Positions 44,280 to 55,882 are shown, counted from the first letter of the stretch. The stretch: DNA of 64,000 bases from Symsagittifera roscoffensis (GCF_963678635.1 NC_087063.1:38452759-38516758), one strand, 5' to 3'. The notes: generated from the sequence alone by a model not told the origin. Numbers and translations are program-made.

Positions 44280-47200
44280 TCAAGAAGGTAAATTCAGGAG
44301 CTTGGTGTTTACCCGCAGGCTTATAAAATACCATACATACAAAATAACAGAAACCAATTTACAATGACGCCAGATACACAGAAAAACCTTAACAGATTTG
44401 CATAGAACAGAAAAAACACTCATGAGCAGTACCGGGACAGGAGGACGGTGGAGTTCCCTTTTTGCAGGACAACTGACAGCTGCTGCATAAGATAGCAAGC
44501 AGCTTGCCCTGGGGTCGGCGCAGGCAGAGTGCGCTGCTGCCATCGAAGCAAGGTGACGAATGGTTTTAGCGGCAATGGGCGACGACCCGCCAAGGGCCTC
44601 GACAAAGAGAGGCACAAACGAGATACCGGCTTCGTCGCAAGCGGAAAGGTGCTTTGTGAACTTTCGCTCGTCGGATACTTCGAGGGCGTGACCGGCACTA
44701 ACTCCAGCACTTTGCAATGTAGATGACAGCGGGGAACTCATGACGGGCATGTCCAGAGCGGCTGGACGACCTCGGGACCAACAGGGGAGATAAGTGTCTC
44801 TCGTGCGAGAGCGAGAAGAAGTGAGATTGGCTTTTTCTAAAACGGAAGAGAGAGCTGCCTTAGCGGTGCTGTTGAAAACGACATCGCGCAGTCTGTCATG
44901 GCGCGATATGCGGTCTCCGTCGGCTTTGCAAGCCAGGGCCAAACGTATCTAGAGTCCTGGAACATTTCGGGCACGTTGACTCGCTGTTGAGTAGGGTAAC
45001 TCCGAGTCGATAGCAAACTGCAAACCGAAACTCGGCTGCCGGAAGGGTTAACCCTAGCGCCTTCCGAGGGACTGCCAAAAGCCAGTCACCACTGTTGGGG
45101 AGCGAACAGGAGAGCAGTCTGGCTCTGTCTCGGGGCGTAGAGGCGGATGACGTGAGCTCGGACCAAGACTTGGAATCAAGTAGGCTTGTAAGTTTCATTT
45201 GTGCTTTGGGGGCCATTAAAAGAATGTCAGCGATGTCACTGAGAAACTCGAGGGAGGACGAACAATTCAACACGGTGGAGGACACCGTGGTGTTGTGAAA
45301 GATCCGGTCAGAGAGATATTTGGTGTTAATGTAGCACCCGAGGAAGGCCACTGGGGCTATCGAAGAAGAATTTAGAAGCCCGAGGCCACCTTTAGCCACA
45401 GGCAGTGAACACTGCAGGCGTTGATACGGCGACAAGGCTGAACCAGTAATGGATCGAGACATAAGTGAACGGCATTGTCAAACTGATCTAGACAGGTGCT
45501 AATGGAGAAGGGATTGCAAGTCCGCATGCTGAATGTGATTTTGGGAAGAGCTGCACAGCTTCTCAAAAGATGTAATTCCATCTGAGGATCTTTCAAGAAA
45601 CGGATGGATTCCATAAGGTTTTCGCACTTTTCTACTCTTTTCAGGAATAGGGCTTGGATAAAGTCGTCGTTAGTCGATACGGCAGCGCCCAGGTTCTTCA
45701 AACCACTGCTCCGAACGGTAATGGCATTGGGAAGATCACTAAAAGCCAGGTTGGGCTGGAAGACCAAGCTTCACTCTTCTCAACGTTGACCTCGAAGCCG
45801 ACTTTAGCCATAGCGAAACCAAATGCGGAAAAACCTGAGCAAGAAGATTAACATCGCCGACAAGGGAACCATTGTCAAGGTACCAGACATCACAGGCGAG
45901 ATCAGGAAATTGGTTCTTAAGAGCTAAAAGATGGGATGAATAGTAATGGCAAACAAGAGAGGAGCCAGTGGGTCACCTTGCTGGACGCCACAGGCGGATA
46001 ACACAAAGTAATTACCGAATTTCAGCCAGGATGGTTGGCTGTAGCAGAACTCGACCCACCGGAGAAGCTCTGGAAAATGGTCGGCAACTTGCCGAAGAAT
46101 AGAGGACCGGTCGAGGGTGTTAAAGGCGTTTTTCAGATCAATTTGGAGAATAGGCAATTAAATAATATCACCCATGGAAGCAACGAGCCCGTTGAGCGCG
46201 TGAGAAACGGCTTCACAGCCACCAGGAACACCCAATCCGACCTGAAGAGGAACGAACAAAGAGGCGGCTCTCTGGCTAGAAAGACGACAAAGGCACTTGG
46301 CAACAAGTCTGCGCAAGATCTCACCAACTGCTATGGGTCTTATGCCACCATCTTTTTTCTTCAGCGCAAGAAGATTGGCTCCGCATAAGTAGGGAGCAAT
46401 GGAGGTAGGAGCTTCACCATGAGCAAGAAGATTGACAACGTCCAGAATGGCAGAGATGACCTGATCGCCGTAAGTGGGAGAAGGGCAAAGAAAAGCATTA
46501 GACAAGTGTGTGGCATCAAATTTGGGAGACACCTGCAGCCGAGTCTTTTGGAAAACTATCAACACAGTTGATCAATATGTCACGGGAAATGCTGCACGGG
46601 ACAAGATCTGGAGGATGCTCGGGAAATTGCACGGCAGTGACTGCAGGAGGATGTTTTTCTTGTAGGACCGATAAAGCCGCGTCATCAAAGCACAAACTCT
46701 CAATGGCTTTAAGGTAACTTCCCTCATGGCCAAGTTTCCTAGCGCGTTTAAAATCGATTTCCCCGAATGGGAATGGCTTAATGACGAGAGGCTTGACGGA
46801 AGAAGTGGCATCAAACCGTAACTGGGTAGCTTCGCCGTTAAGCCACCTGTTCAATCTGGACTGAACATATTTTTCTTCGTATCGCAGATGCTTACATCCA
46901 CCGAGGGGAGGGAAACGCAAAACACACTGGCTGAGGATAAACAACTCAATCCAGTTGTCGGTAACCGAAGGATGGTTCTTCACCTTTGCGCAAGTCGAAG
47001 AGACTACTCTGGCCCACAGGTTGCGACAGCCAAGGAAGGAAGGGGCAGCTTGGTGGCAAGATTCCGGGGCCTGAGACCGGAGCCATCGCACTTCGAACCC
47101 TGATGCTTGTGGGACTTGACCAACCGCGAAGCACAAACTCCTACCTGCAACAGACAGACGGGCACCCCATGCGGGGTTCAATAGCAGAATGAGAAGCACC

Positions 47201-47653
47201 GTTTAAATCAACAGAAGGAGAAGCACCCTTAAAATCAAACTTAGAAACAACATTAGAAACAACATTAGAAAGATTAGCATTGACAGAAATAGAAATTGAA
47301 AGCAAACCGTAGCTTGGCGGTGAGTCTATATTGAGAGCTGCCATGGTCTGGGTGAGGCTAGATTGCGGGATGGCTGCTTCAACGTCTATCGTGAGGTCCT
47401 CCATGCCTTGGCTAAAGCTGCTATGAGACTGAACTAGAGCTCGCTCCACTAGCAAACCCGTTGGTCGCTGATTGTTCCGCCAGAACACGCGCCCATCGTC
47501 TTGCACGCGAACGTGGCGAAGGGAAGACAATTGTTGGTTGCCAGGCTTCCACTCGACCAGGATCTGCGGGTCGTTTGCGTCCAGTACCCGGGTCGCTGTT
47601 CGATCCTGTAAATCAGGTGGAATTTTCTTCCACGGGTCGTTTGTGCCAGACAT
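44280..47653 (-). pseudogene. Degraded retroelement A: reverse transcriptase plus restriction-like endonuclease
   Basis: The element starts with ATG at 47653 (MSGTNDPWKKIPPDLQ, an N-terminal domain of unknown role). The reverse transcriptase is spread over frames 47199-45370: ANLLALKKKDGGIRPIAVGE, LQIDLKNAFNTLDR (catalytic Asp), GVQQGDPLAPLLFA, then WYLDNGSLVGD, where the expected second Asp is Asn. The C-terminus has CPKCSRTLDTFG, a frame break near 44940, then LACKADGDRISRHDRLRDVV. The endonuclease core is RGRPAALDMPVMS followed by SFVPLFVEALGG. GC content is well above the surroundings. At least five frame changes and the Asn substitution mark it as inactive. Confidence 0.75.
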
Positions 47654-48022
47654 CTAGAGACATCAACACTGACCCAAAATACCGTGGACTTGGATGTGAG
47701 TGTCGAACAGTGGTTATCACAATATTTGGAGAGTGGAAACTGAATCAATCAGTAGAGTTGTCGATTAGTTTTCACCAACCATGCCTCGCGGGCTCATCCC
47801 TATTCAATAAGTTTATCGAAACAGTTAGGAAGCAGGTCTTTCAAGAAACTATATGTTTCTATGTTGGCGGGATTAAATTGATGTTTGTGCTTTTAAGCTT
47901 CAATAAGAGCTTGCGAGCCCCACCTCTTTTTGTAAAATTCCACTAACCGCTTATCATGGGTTAGTTCAGTCCGCTAAAGTCCAGTCAAAATCCTTTTTTT
48001 TTTACCTTTACGCTGCGTCAAG
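47654..48022. other. Spacer between two divergent retroelements
   Basis: About 370 bp lies between the 5' ends of element A (minus) and element C (plus). It could hold 5' untranslated sequence of both. A T-run (47994-48004) precedes the ATG of element C. No gene is supported. Confidence 0.4.
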
Positions 48023-48559
48023 ATGAGGAAAAACAACAAAGAGTGTACAAGCAAAGATTGCTTAAAACCTTCTGGACTGATAAATTGGATTAGATGTGAT
48101 TGTTGTTCTAGTTGGTATCATATCAGTTGTGTAAATATTTCTCTTAGCGACTCTAAGAAAACCCAATGGTTTCAGTGTCCTTTATGCGTTGATGTAAAAT
48201 CTGTTAATAAAGCAACAATAGGTAATGATTTAGTGCTAGACAATTATGTTAATACAGCCATCCCAAATTTCCGAGTACTCAAGAGAGTACCAAAAGACTC
48301 GCGTGTTCCCTTGGCGGAAAGTCTGTCGGACAAAATAAATGACATCGTCTACAATGTTGAAGATGTTACAAAATGGCTTATTTTTTTAACGTCGTTCTTG
48401 TTTTTTTCGGAGCAACTGAAAAGAAGTGGACGCAAACCGACCACAAGCATGAGCTCTTTGATAAGTAAAAAAATTCGAGCAAATGACGTGTCACTTCCGA
48501 AAACCCTTTCCCATGTTGCAAGCCCGCCTCTGAGTGACCTCGAGCAGAGAATAAATTAA
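48023..48559 (+). CDS. N-terminal PHD-finger ORF of retroelement C
   Basis: ATG at 48023 opens MRKNNKECTSKDCLKPSG. A PHD-type finger follows over residues 8-57: C-x4-C (CTSKDC), CDCC, WYHISC and CPLC, giving the Cys4-His-Cys3 pattern with the typical Trp two residues before the last CxxC region (WFQCPLC). PHD fingers bind histone tails or other proteins; in a retroelement this could direct integration or packaging, which is inference. The frame ends at 48557, and reverse transcriptase sequence starts about 150 bp later. A stop or frame break may therefore have split a once single protein. Confidence 0.65.
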   Translation: MRKNNKECTSKDCLKPSGLINWIRCDCCSSWYHISCVNISLSDSKKTQWFQCPLCVDVKSVNKATIGNDLVLDNYVNTAIPNFRVLKRVPKDSRVPLAESLSDKINDIVYNVEDVTKWLIFLTSFLFFSEQLKRSGRKPTTSMSSLISKKIRANDVSLPKTLSHVASPPLSDLEQRIN

Positions 48560-48710
48560 TAAGTAGTAAGCTCGATGAAGGAAATGTAAAAGGAGGAATA
48601 AGGCTTGCTGCTTCGGATGACCAAATTGCTCCTTTTTCAACTGATAACTATCAAAAATTGTTGTCTAAGCACCCTCAGCGAGCCAAATTTGCAGCTCCAA
48701 ATCCAGAAAA

Positions 48711-49480
48711 TTGGATAGTTTTTTCGTAACCGATTTTGACTTGTACAAAGCGATAATGTCTTTTCCGAACGGATCAGCAGCTGGTCCTGATAAAATTGTT
48801 CCTCAAATTTTTAAAGATCTTGTTAGTAAGTCGAATGGCAGTGCAGGACTTAATTTTCTGAAATCGCTTACTAAGCTGATAAACCTCATTGGAGATGGCA
48901 AAATACCCGAACCATTAAGACATTTATTTTTTGGCGCAAAGCTTATCGCCCTCATAAAGATAGACGGAGGGTTGAGACCGATTGCCATAGGCAACACGCT
49001 GAGACGTATCGCTCCTAAATGCGCTGGAAGCAAGACACTTTTCGAGCGACAAATTTTTTTCGGAAGCATACAGGTAGGATGCGGTACCAAACGAGGAGCA
49101 GAAATAGCTGCGCACTCACTCGTTTCGAAACTTAATTGAACGCGACGACAATCCAAAATGCACTGTTCTTTTAAAACTAGATTTTAAGAATGTTTTTAAA
49201 TCTCTAAACAGAGAAACAACGCTGAATCATGTTTATTCAAATCGCCCCCAAATGTTTAATTACACCCATTGCGCGTATGGTAAACCTAGTTACCTTTTTA
49301 CGGAAGCTCTACCATAATGTCAGAAGACGGAACTCAGCAAGGTGATCCTGAAGCCCCACCCCTTTTTGCGGAAACAATTCATACACTAGTCAAACAGTTG
49401 GAGTCCAAAATTATTATCTGGTATTTAGATGATGGGAATTTAGCCGACGACTATAAGGTAGTACTCCAGGACCTTAAAAC
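48711..49480 (+). pseudogene. Reverse transcriptase region of retroelement C
   Basis: The first frame (48711-49139) has SFPNGSAAGPDKIVPQIFKD and KLIALIKIDGGLRPIAIGN. After a break, LLKLDFKNVFKSLNRE (first catalytic Asp), EDGTQQGDPEAPPLFAE and IIIWYLDDGNLADDY (intact DD pair) follow in shifted frames. All core motifs are in order, so loss of function is due to frameshifts and stops rather than to catalytic substitutions. The WYLDDG form of the catalytic motif is shared with element A (WYLDNG) and differs from the YADD of the LINE at 21.5 kb. Confidence 0.7.
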
Positions 49481-49799
49481 ATTCTGAAATCGGAAAAAGT
49501 TTACGGCCTGAGCTTGAACACTGAGAAATGCGAACTTTGTTTTTTGGTATAGTCTACTAGTACACAGTATAATTCAATTTTAACACAATTTCGAAAAACA
49601 TGCCCCAAAATAAAAATAAAAACAAAAGAAGAACTCCTCATTTTAGGATCTCCAATCGGCGAACTTTGCCGAAAAGAATTGCTCGACGAAAAAATTAAGG
49701 AGCTTGAAAAAATCTCGGATGTCATTGACAAACTAGACGCCCATTATGGTTTTTACCTCCTGAAAAATTGCTGTAGCTTGCCAAAACTCCTATATTTTT

Positions 49800-50171
49800 T
49801 TGCGTACGAGCCCTTGTTTTCTGCAAAAGGATTTTTTGGAACGCTACGATAAATTACTAAGAAATTCGTTATGCAAGGTCACTAACGTGAAAGTGGATGA
49901 TAACCAGTTTTTACAAGCAGCTCTCCCGGCAGCCAAAGGTGGCTTGGGCGTTTCTTCCGCTCGTCTACTCGCTTTACCCGCTTTCTTAGCCTCAGCAGTA
50001 GGAGCGAAAGATGCTTTGAGCGAAATCTTTGGTTTGGAGCATATGGATGGAATCTATGATGATGCGCTTAAACGTTGGTTTGAACTTGGAAAAATTGAAA
50101 TGGCTCCAGAAAATGAAATCAAAAAAAGTGGACGGAGCCAATTTTTGAGAGCGGAATTGCAGACTTGATTA
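49800..50171 (+). pseudogene. Connector domain of retroelement C
   Basis: The frame reads FLERYDKLLRNSLCKVTNVK, then FLQAALPAAKGGLGVSSARL, the conserved (L)P-x-x-x-GGLG(V/L) block that follows the thumb in this retroelement group; element A has the matching SLPVAKGGLGLLNSSSI. It ends at a TGA at about 50166 and overlaps the start of the next frame by a few bases, which suggests a single-base lesion between them. Confidence 0.6.
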
Positions 50172-50923
50172 TACGACTCGAACCAACGGACGTAAAAAGA
50201 TTCAACGCTTTTCAAGATAAATTTGGCTCCCAATGGTTGAACGTCATCCCGTGCAAAAATTTAAGGTTAAAACTGTCGAACAAACAACTCAGAATTGCAA
50301 TAGGAGTTCGATTAGGCTCAAAAATATGCGAACGGCATAAGTGCGTGTGCGGAAAAGACGCTACCGAGGATGATTGGCATGGTCTTTCTTGCCTCAAAAG
50401 TGCATGGAGATTCTCTAGGCTTTCAAATCTGAATGCCCTCAAAAAGCAAAGTTTATCATCTACTCACATTCCGTCTGTTTTAGAACCACGACACCTCTAC
50501 AGGACCGATCAGAAGCGACCAGACGGCTTGACGCTCGTTCCATGGGCTGTTGGTAAGCAGCTCTTGTGGGATGTAAGGGTAGTAGACTCCTTAGCTCCTT
50601 GTAGGATTAATGCCGGGTCTGTTTGTAACCCTGGTACGGCTGCCGCTGAAGCGGAAGAGCGAAAAATTGACAAGTATAAAGATATTGTAATTGATGGATA
50701 TCTTTTTCAACCGCTAGCTTTTGAAATTCAGGGCGCGGCCGGCCCCAGCACAGAATTTTTTTTTAGCAAGCTTTGTAAGAACCTAAGCATATGCACTGAG
50801 GAACCCAGAGCAGGCAGCTTTTTAAAACAGAGAATCTCCCTGGCAATACTGATTGCGAATGCCGCTTGCGTACTCGGAACAATAAATGACAAAATAATTT
50901 TCGACGAAATTTTTTATTTGTAA
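50165..50923 (+). CDS. C-terminal zinc and restriction-like endonuclease domain of retroelement C
   Basis: An unbroken 252-residue frame. RIAIGVRLGSKICERHKCVC is followed by H and C (WHGLSCLKS), a CxC-x-H-x-C metal site. The nuclease core then reads KRPDGLTLVPWAVGKQLLWD with VRVVDSLAP. The PD and WDV(R/T)V elements are those of a PD-(D/E)xK fold; AAAEAEERKIDKYKDI and FQPLAFEIQGAAGPS follow. In this family the enzyme nicks the target so that the nick primes reverse transcription. That this part alone is free of breaks in an otherwise damaged element is notable but may be chance. The first codon is ATG, but it is unlikely to be a natural start. Confidence 0.7.
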   Translation: MIIRLEPTDVKRFNAFQDKFGSQWLNVIPCKNLRLKLSNKQLRIAIGVRLGSKICERHKCVCGKDATEDDWHGLSCLKSAWRFSRLSNLNALKKQSLSSTHIPSVLEPRHLYRTDQKRPDGLTLVPWAVGKQLLWDVRVVDSLAPCRINAGSVCNPGTAAAEAEERKIDKYKDIVIDGYLFQPLAFEIQGAAGPSTEFFFSKLCKNLSICTEEPRAGSFLKQRISLAILIANAACVLGTINDKIIFDEIFYL

Positions 50924-52284
50924 CACTTGTATATTATATTTTCTCGTGTCGAGTTGCGTGTTCTTAATGAAGAAACGTAACCCGTATCGATTTTAATTGA
51001 AAAGGACTTAAACTTTTGTCATCTTCTTTTATCATTATCACTTCTATATCTAGAAAATTCCAAGTATTTTGATTGGAATACGTGATGAAGGGACTCCTGA
51101 CTGTAACCTCGGTTACTATGACCTCAAAAAACAGTAAATTACCAATATACAAAAATATACAGACAGCAACATATTTACAGTTAAGATTGAAACAACGTAT
51201 AACATAACAAACAAAAATTACAGGCTAAAAATAACAAGTTCACAGATAAAAAATGTCTTCGAGACAGTCTGACTTGTTACTATGATACTTTTGACCTTCT
51301 GATTACCCCAAAAAAAATTAAGATTTTTTGAGGGAGTGCGAACAAGAAAGCAATGCGCAAATTTAAAAAAGCCTGTTCTGTCAAAGTTGTTGTTAAAGTA
51401 GGATATAATTTAGTGTTTTGGGAGATCTCGAAAAATCAAATGGGTCGATATAAACAAAGCTTCACAAAAGTTTGAAGAAATTTTGACATACGCCCCAACT
51501 TGAGAAACTAAGATCAATGCCTGATTGTTACGATTGCTTTTGAACGCGATCTGAAACACAAATTAGTCTATGAGTTTTCGTGTTGTACGTATCATACCAC
51601 ACGTATCGGCCAAACAGTTCGCTGTGCAATTACCAAGGCTGATAGTTACCTATTGTATGCCATCAAGGGTCATTATTGCATAAAAGTATGATGGATGACT
51701 GTAGAACAGACTTTAAATCAAAGAAAATGACACATGAGTTACTTATTTAGAAGGGTTGTACGTATTGATACGAAAATCAAAAAGCCGATTGAGTTAAGTA
51801 CAGTCCTTAGTTTGTCCGTTGCTGTGAAAGTTGTGCGCTGCTGTGATAGTGACAGAAAAGGTCAACCACAGTAGTTAGCGCAACAGAAAGGAAAAAATGA
51901 AAACGTTTCAATTGTTTCTTGGCCAGCGAGCGTAAATTTGAGTGCAGCTGTAATTTACAAACAAGGGTTTGATTATTTTGATGTTTATTTTAAAAACGTG
52001 CGGGAGTGATGATATCGTTTTTTGTTCTCATGTTGTTCTAAACAATGCATGAGCTGCAATGCGATGCTGTAATGGGCGCTGTTTTAGCGTTCTTTGATTT
52101 ACACGAAATTGCAAGAAACGTCACACTAGAATGGTTGAAGTGGTCGGTTAACTTTGAAAAATATAAAATTGACACTGGCATCATCAACACGCCAGTTGAA
52201 ATGTATTTCCATGAAAATGTAACACGACAATATAACAACAAACTTGTAACAAAAACATTAACAATTGTTAAACTAGAACAAGGA
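50924..52284. other. No gene recognised
   Basis: AT-rich sequence. A short frame (52045-52287) is not supported by any motif. The region ends at the first of two near-identical ~80 bp direct repeats. Confidence 0.4.
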
Positions 52285-52600
52285 TAATCGGTTGCAGTAC
52301 AAGATGCACAGAATATTCCGACCTCAGTCTCAGAATTTGTTTCTTCCATTGTTAAACTAGAACAAGAATAATCGGTTGCAGTACAAGATGCACAGAATAT
52401 TCCGACCTCAGTCCCAGAATTTTCTGGTATTTTCTGGTACGCCGTGTGATGTTAGAACTATAAAAGCGCGTAGAAACTTAGTCAATAAGGCATAAACGAC
52501 TACAATTGTCTTCAAAAAATAAATTAACAAAAAAAATGGAAAGTTTCCACTAAAAATTTCAAAATTCCAAAATACGTGTCTTAGTACGAAATTTAAAAAA
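52285..52600 (+). repeat. Dispersed repeat (D family), copy 1, with an internal direct duplication
   Basis: GTTAAACTAGAACAAG..AATCGG through CACAGAATATTCCGACCTCA and TCCCAGAATTT occurs twice in tandem (about 52268-52345 and 52352-52430). The repeat then continues with ACGCCGTGTGATG, AAAGCGCGTAGAAACTT, ATTGTCTTCAAAAAATAAAT. The same order is seen at 56.3 and 62.1 kb and, loosely, before each B module in the 3 kb array. Confidence 0.7.
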
Positions 52601-53188
52601 ATCTAACTCGCAAATAAAAGTTTTCATTACAATTGTCAACTTATTTGATGGGTATACGTGTTAGGCATCCCCCCACGAGTTGATAAATTGACCAACGACA
52701 TAACAGATCGCCATCTCGAGGTAGACAGAGTTATTCAGCGCGAGGCCATAGGAGATACTTGGGTCTATAGAAGTATTAAACGGAAAATATACTGTGAAGC
52801 CGATATCGCAAACAACAACGTTCACATAACCCAAGAATCCCTGAGAGGTCTTCGAACAATCCTGAAAAACAACGTTCTGCGATCAAAGTGGTCTTTGGAA
52901 ACATCCCGAGACAAGCACCCAGAAGTATTTCACTGCAGTCAGTGGTGCAATTGCCGAACCAGCCTCTCTAAGTAAGTTTATAGCTCTCGGAACCCCAATA
53001 CAGGTTCCACTGTTATAGACTTGCTAATTTTTCTATCTTTAAGTCATCTCAAGATCTCGGAACTCCTAACGGGTTCCACGGCGAGAGGTGACTTCTAATC
53101 TAAATACCGTAACCAGCTGGTAGCCCGATAGTAAATCACAACAATACATAGCCCCCAAAAAAAACCCAGTCAAACAGCCCCAAATAAA
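52601..53188. other. Probable 5' region of the CR1-like element
   Basis: An open frame at 52658-52975 has mixed composition but no recognised domain. Two small hairpin-type repeats follow: GGAACCCCAATACAGGTTCC (about 52989) and GGAACTCCTAACGGGTTCC (about 53060), each preceded by CTCGGAAC context. Repeated structured leaders occur in some LINE 5' regions. Confidence 0.35.
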
Positions 53189-53948
53189 TGAGTTCTAAAA
53201 TGGAAAAAAAAACAAAAGATGCAAAACATGCTCAAAACCCATAAACAAAAGAGACGCAGTATATAACTGTGTGTCATGTGGCGAAAGTATGCACATGACT
53301 ACAAACTGTACAGACTTGGAAGAAAATGCCATAAACGTATTGAAACAACTAAACAAGAATTTTCTTCTGTTATGTAACAGATGTGTGTGAAATAACCAGA
53401 AGAATGCAATTATTAATACTAAACATGCGAATGAAAGCACTCAAAAAATACAAAAAATTTGAAGAAGGCATCAAAGAACTAGGGAAGCGATGATTGAAAT
53501 CAAATCAGAAATACAACAAAAACAAGTTGCGCCAGAAGCGAAAAAACCCCCAACCAAAAACGGGAAAGCATCCCAAAAAAGAATACGATGGCATACGCAT
53601 AAGAGGCATACCCGAGTCAGAGGCAACAGACGCCAGGTCAAGAGCAGACGAAGATACGCATAAGTGATTCATCTTCTTGATGTGATGGACGTCAAGTGCC
53701 CAATAAGTGATCTCAGAAGACTCGGAAAATACGCGGAAAATAAAAATCGTCCGTTAGTTCTAAGAGTCTCTGCGCCATGGGAGAAACGAAGAATCCTTCT
53801 TTCTCTATACAAGCTCAAAGGCTACGAACACAAAGTATTCATAAACACAGAGCTAACACCTGATGAACAGGAAATCGAAAAAACATGCTTAAAACAAGAC
53901 TTGATCTCATTCAATCCGGAAAATTCGAAAGCACACAACTGCGACTAA
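53189..53948 (+). pseudogene. CR1-like ORF1 remnant with a PHD-like zinc motif
   Basis: ATG at 53189 opens MSSKMEKKTKDAKHAQ. In a neighbouring frame the sequence reads a Cys-rich block (CVSCGESMHMTTNC, then LLLCNRC), the Cys/His arrangement typical of ORF1 proteins in this LINE group. From 53664 a frame gives VKCPISDLRRLGKYAENKNR and VLRVSAPWEKRRILLS, an RRM/esterase-adjacent segment common in these ORF1 proteins. At least two frame breaks lie between. Confidence 0.55.
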
Positions 53949-55725
53949 GAAATCTAAAATTAATTAGAAAAACTGAAAACGGCTGGGTAGAGGTAAAACC
54001 CGATGACGATTCAGCCTTACTAACCCAAAAACAAAAACTGGTATCAACAATACTCACCTTTAATGTAAGAAGTTTAATAGAAATGTCACGGCGAACTTGT
54101 TTAGCAAATGCAATTTGTCTTTCAAATAAACATGATATTTTATGCCTAACTGAAACATGGCTGACTGATGAAGAAAGATCCGAAACTCTCTTCATACCAG
54201 AGTTCGAAATATACAGATGTGATCGACCATCCAAAATTACAAGACGAAACATGGCAGTGTCTTAATTGCCACCAGAAAAAAGTCTAAACATCAAGATGTA
54301 CCGATTAACTCAAATATTGAACAAGTTACATTGAGACTAATTGATTTCGAAAATATATCCTCTATCATTTGCTGTATTTATTGCCCACCAAAAGATAGCC
54401 CACATAGACCAACAGCCTTTTCTATTGTTGATTTTCTAACCAAAATTAGTGCAACTGCAAAATACTGGAATTGAAATGCGATAATAAAAGATACATACCG
54501 ATAAGTTTACTATGCGGCATCTCAAAAATTTTCGAAAAGTTTTATTTGACTACATTTATGAAAGAGTGCGACATCATCTTCATAACTCTCCATATGGTTT
54601 TCGTGAAAAACGTTCAGCAATTACCCAACTCCTTGCTTACTTACATCAAGTATACCTAAATTATGATGACCAAACGACCAAAAATATAACAGCGCTCTAT
54701 CTAGATTTTGAAAAATTTTTGACTGCGTTCCGCATCAACTTTTAATGCATAAAATGAAGTGTTATGGTTTTGAAGGAAAATGCAATTCAACTAATAGCCT
54801 CTTACTTATTTCTTCGAAAACAGTATGTGCGAATAAACAAAGCAAAGTCTAAGATATGTTACGTAACAAGTGGTGTCACTCAAGGTTCTCTATTGGGACC
54901 ATTACTTTTCATACTATGTATAAACGACTTACCAGATAACTTGAATCTAGTTGACTCTTTTGGATATGCTGATGACTTAAAGGTTATAGCAACAACTCAA
55001 ACAGAAATGAACTATGCCACTACGACAATTGAAAATTGGTGTAGTAAAAACCAAATGCGTCTAAATACCGGAATATGTACTCTCGCTAATTTCAAAAACG
55101 AGCTGGAAGGTCAAATTAATGGAAATATCCTAAAAATCGAAACTGTACAAAAGGATCTAGGAATTTTAGTAACACCCACTCTCTCATGGAATGTTGTCAG
55201 AAATCGCTATCGGCCTTTTACTCAGTAAAGCGCAACCTATCTAAAAACTGTCCTATAACTTCTAAGCTAAATGCCTACACGGGATATGTAGTCCCAATTG
55301 TAGTTTGTGACGCGTCAGTAACGCACTAATCGAAATCAAACCTCCGAACAATTGAAAAGGTTCAGCGAACGGCGGTCAAATGGATGCTTAACTCACATAT
55401 CCCAAATAAGTGTAGACTACAAAAATTAAGAATGCCACCGCTGTCTCTGTACATTGAAATGCACGACCTCCTTCTGTTCATTTCTATAGTTTGCAATAAC
55501 TACGAAATTGACATTAACCAATATGCCGAAAACACCAAAAGCTCAACGAGACAAAATGAAAGAAAAGATTATCAAATACCGAAAACTCGCCTTAAGAAAA
55601 CCAACTCAGACTTCTTCATTAGATGCCCAGCACTTTTCAATGTCATAATTCGACATACCTCAAAACAGTTAACTGACATACAGAAATCTGACATAGCGGA
55701 AATTTATTGGAAATTCTTTGAATGA
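53885..55725 (+). pseudogene. CR1-like ORF2 remnant: partial endonuclease and reverse transcriptase
   Basis: The endonuclease start reads TFNVRSL, then NKHDILCLTETWLTD and IPEFEIYRCDR. After the deletion near 54470 the reverse transcriptase continues: IPISLLCGISKIFEK, SPYGFREKRSA, ALYLDFEKF, VTSGVTQGSLLGPLLFILCI and DSFGYADDLKVI (intact YADD). The C-terminal part (55384-55725) includes AVKWMLNSH and IPKTRLKKTNSDFFIRCPAL. The missing endonuclease motifs make it inactive as an autonomous element. Confidence 0.7.
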
Positions 55726-55864
55726 TACTCAGAAATGGACAGCTGCACATGGCGAATAATTTGTCCATGTGGAAACTGTAACCCAAATGGAAAACTCAGA
55801 ACCCATTAACACTAAAACTACATTTTGGGTGCAAACCCATGGGATAACAACCCTAAATCCTGTT

Positions 55865-55882
55865 CTACTACTACTACTACTA
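55865..55882 (+). repeat. (CTA)n microsatellite
   Basis: Six CTA units lie near the 3' end of the CR1-like element. LINEs of this group often end in short simple repeats, but ~95 bp of further sequence follows before the tRNA-like segment. Confidence 0.8.

Larger units (their letters stand above)
48023..50923 (+). mobile_element. Retroelement C: PHD finger, reverse transcriptase, restriction-like endonuclease
   Basis: The same general design as elements A and B but a different lineage and better preserved. Order: PHD finger (48023-48559), reverse transcriptase fingers and palm (48711 to about 49480, several frame breaks), thumb/connector (49550-50170), and a 250-residue C-terminal Cys/His plus endonuclease region (50165-50923) with no breaks. 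The element ends soon after; a clear poly-A or target duplication is not visible. Confidence 0.75.

Noticed and set aside
44529-47192. Several plus-strand frames across the GC-rich region
   Set aside because: They are antisense shadows of the minus-strand retroelement A.
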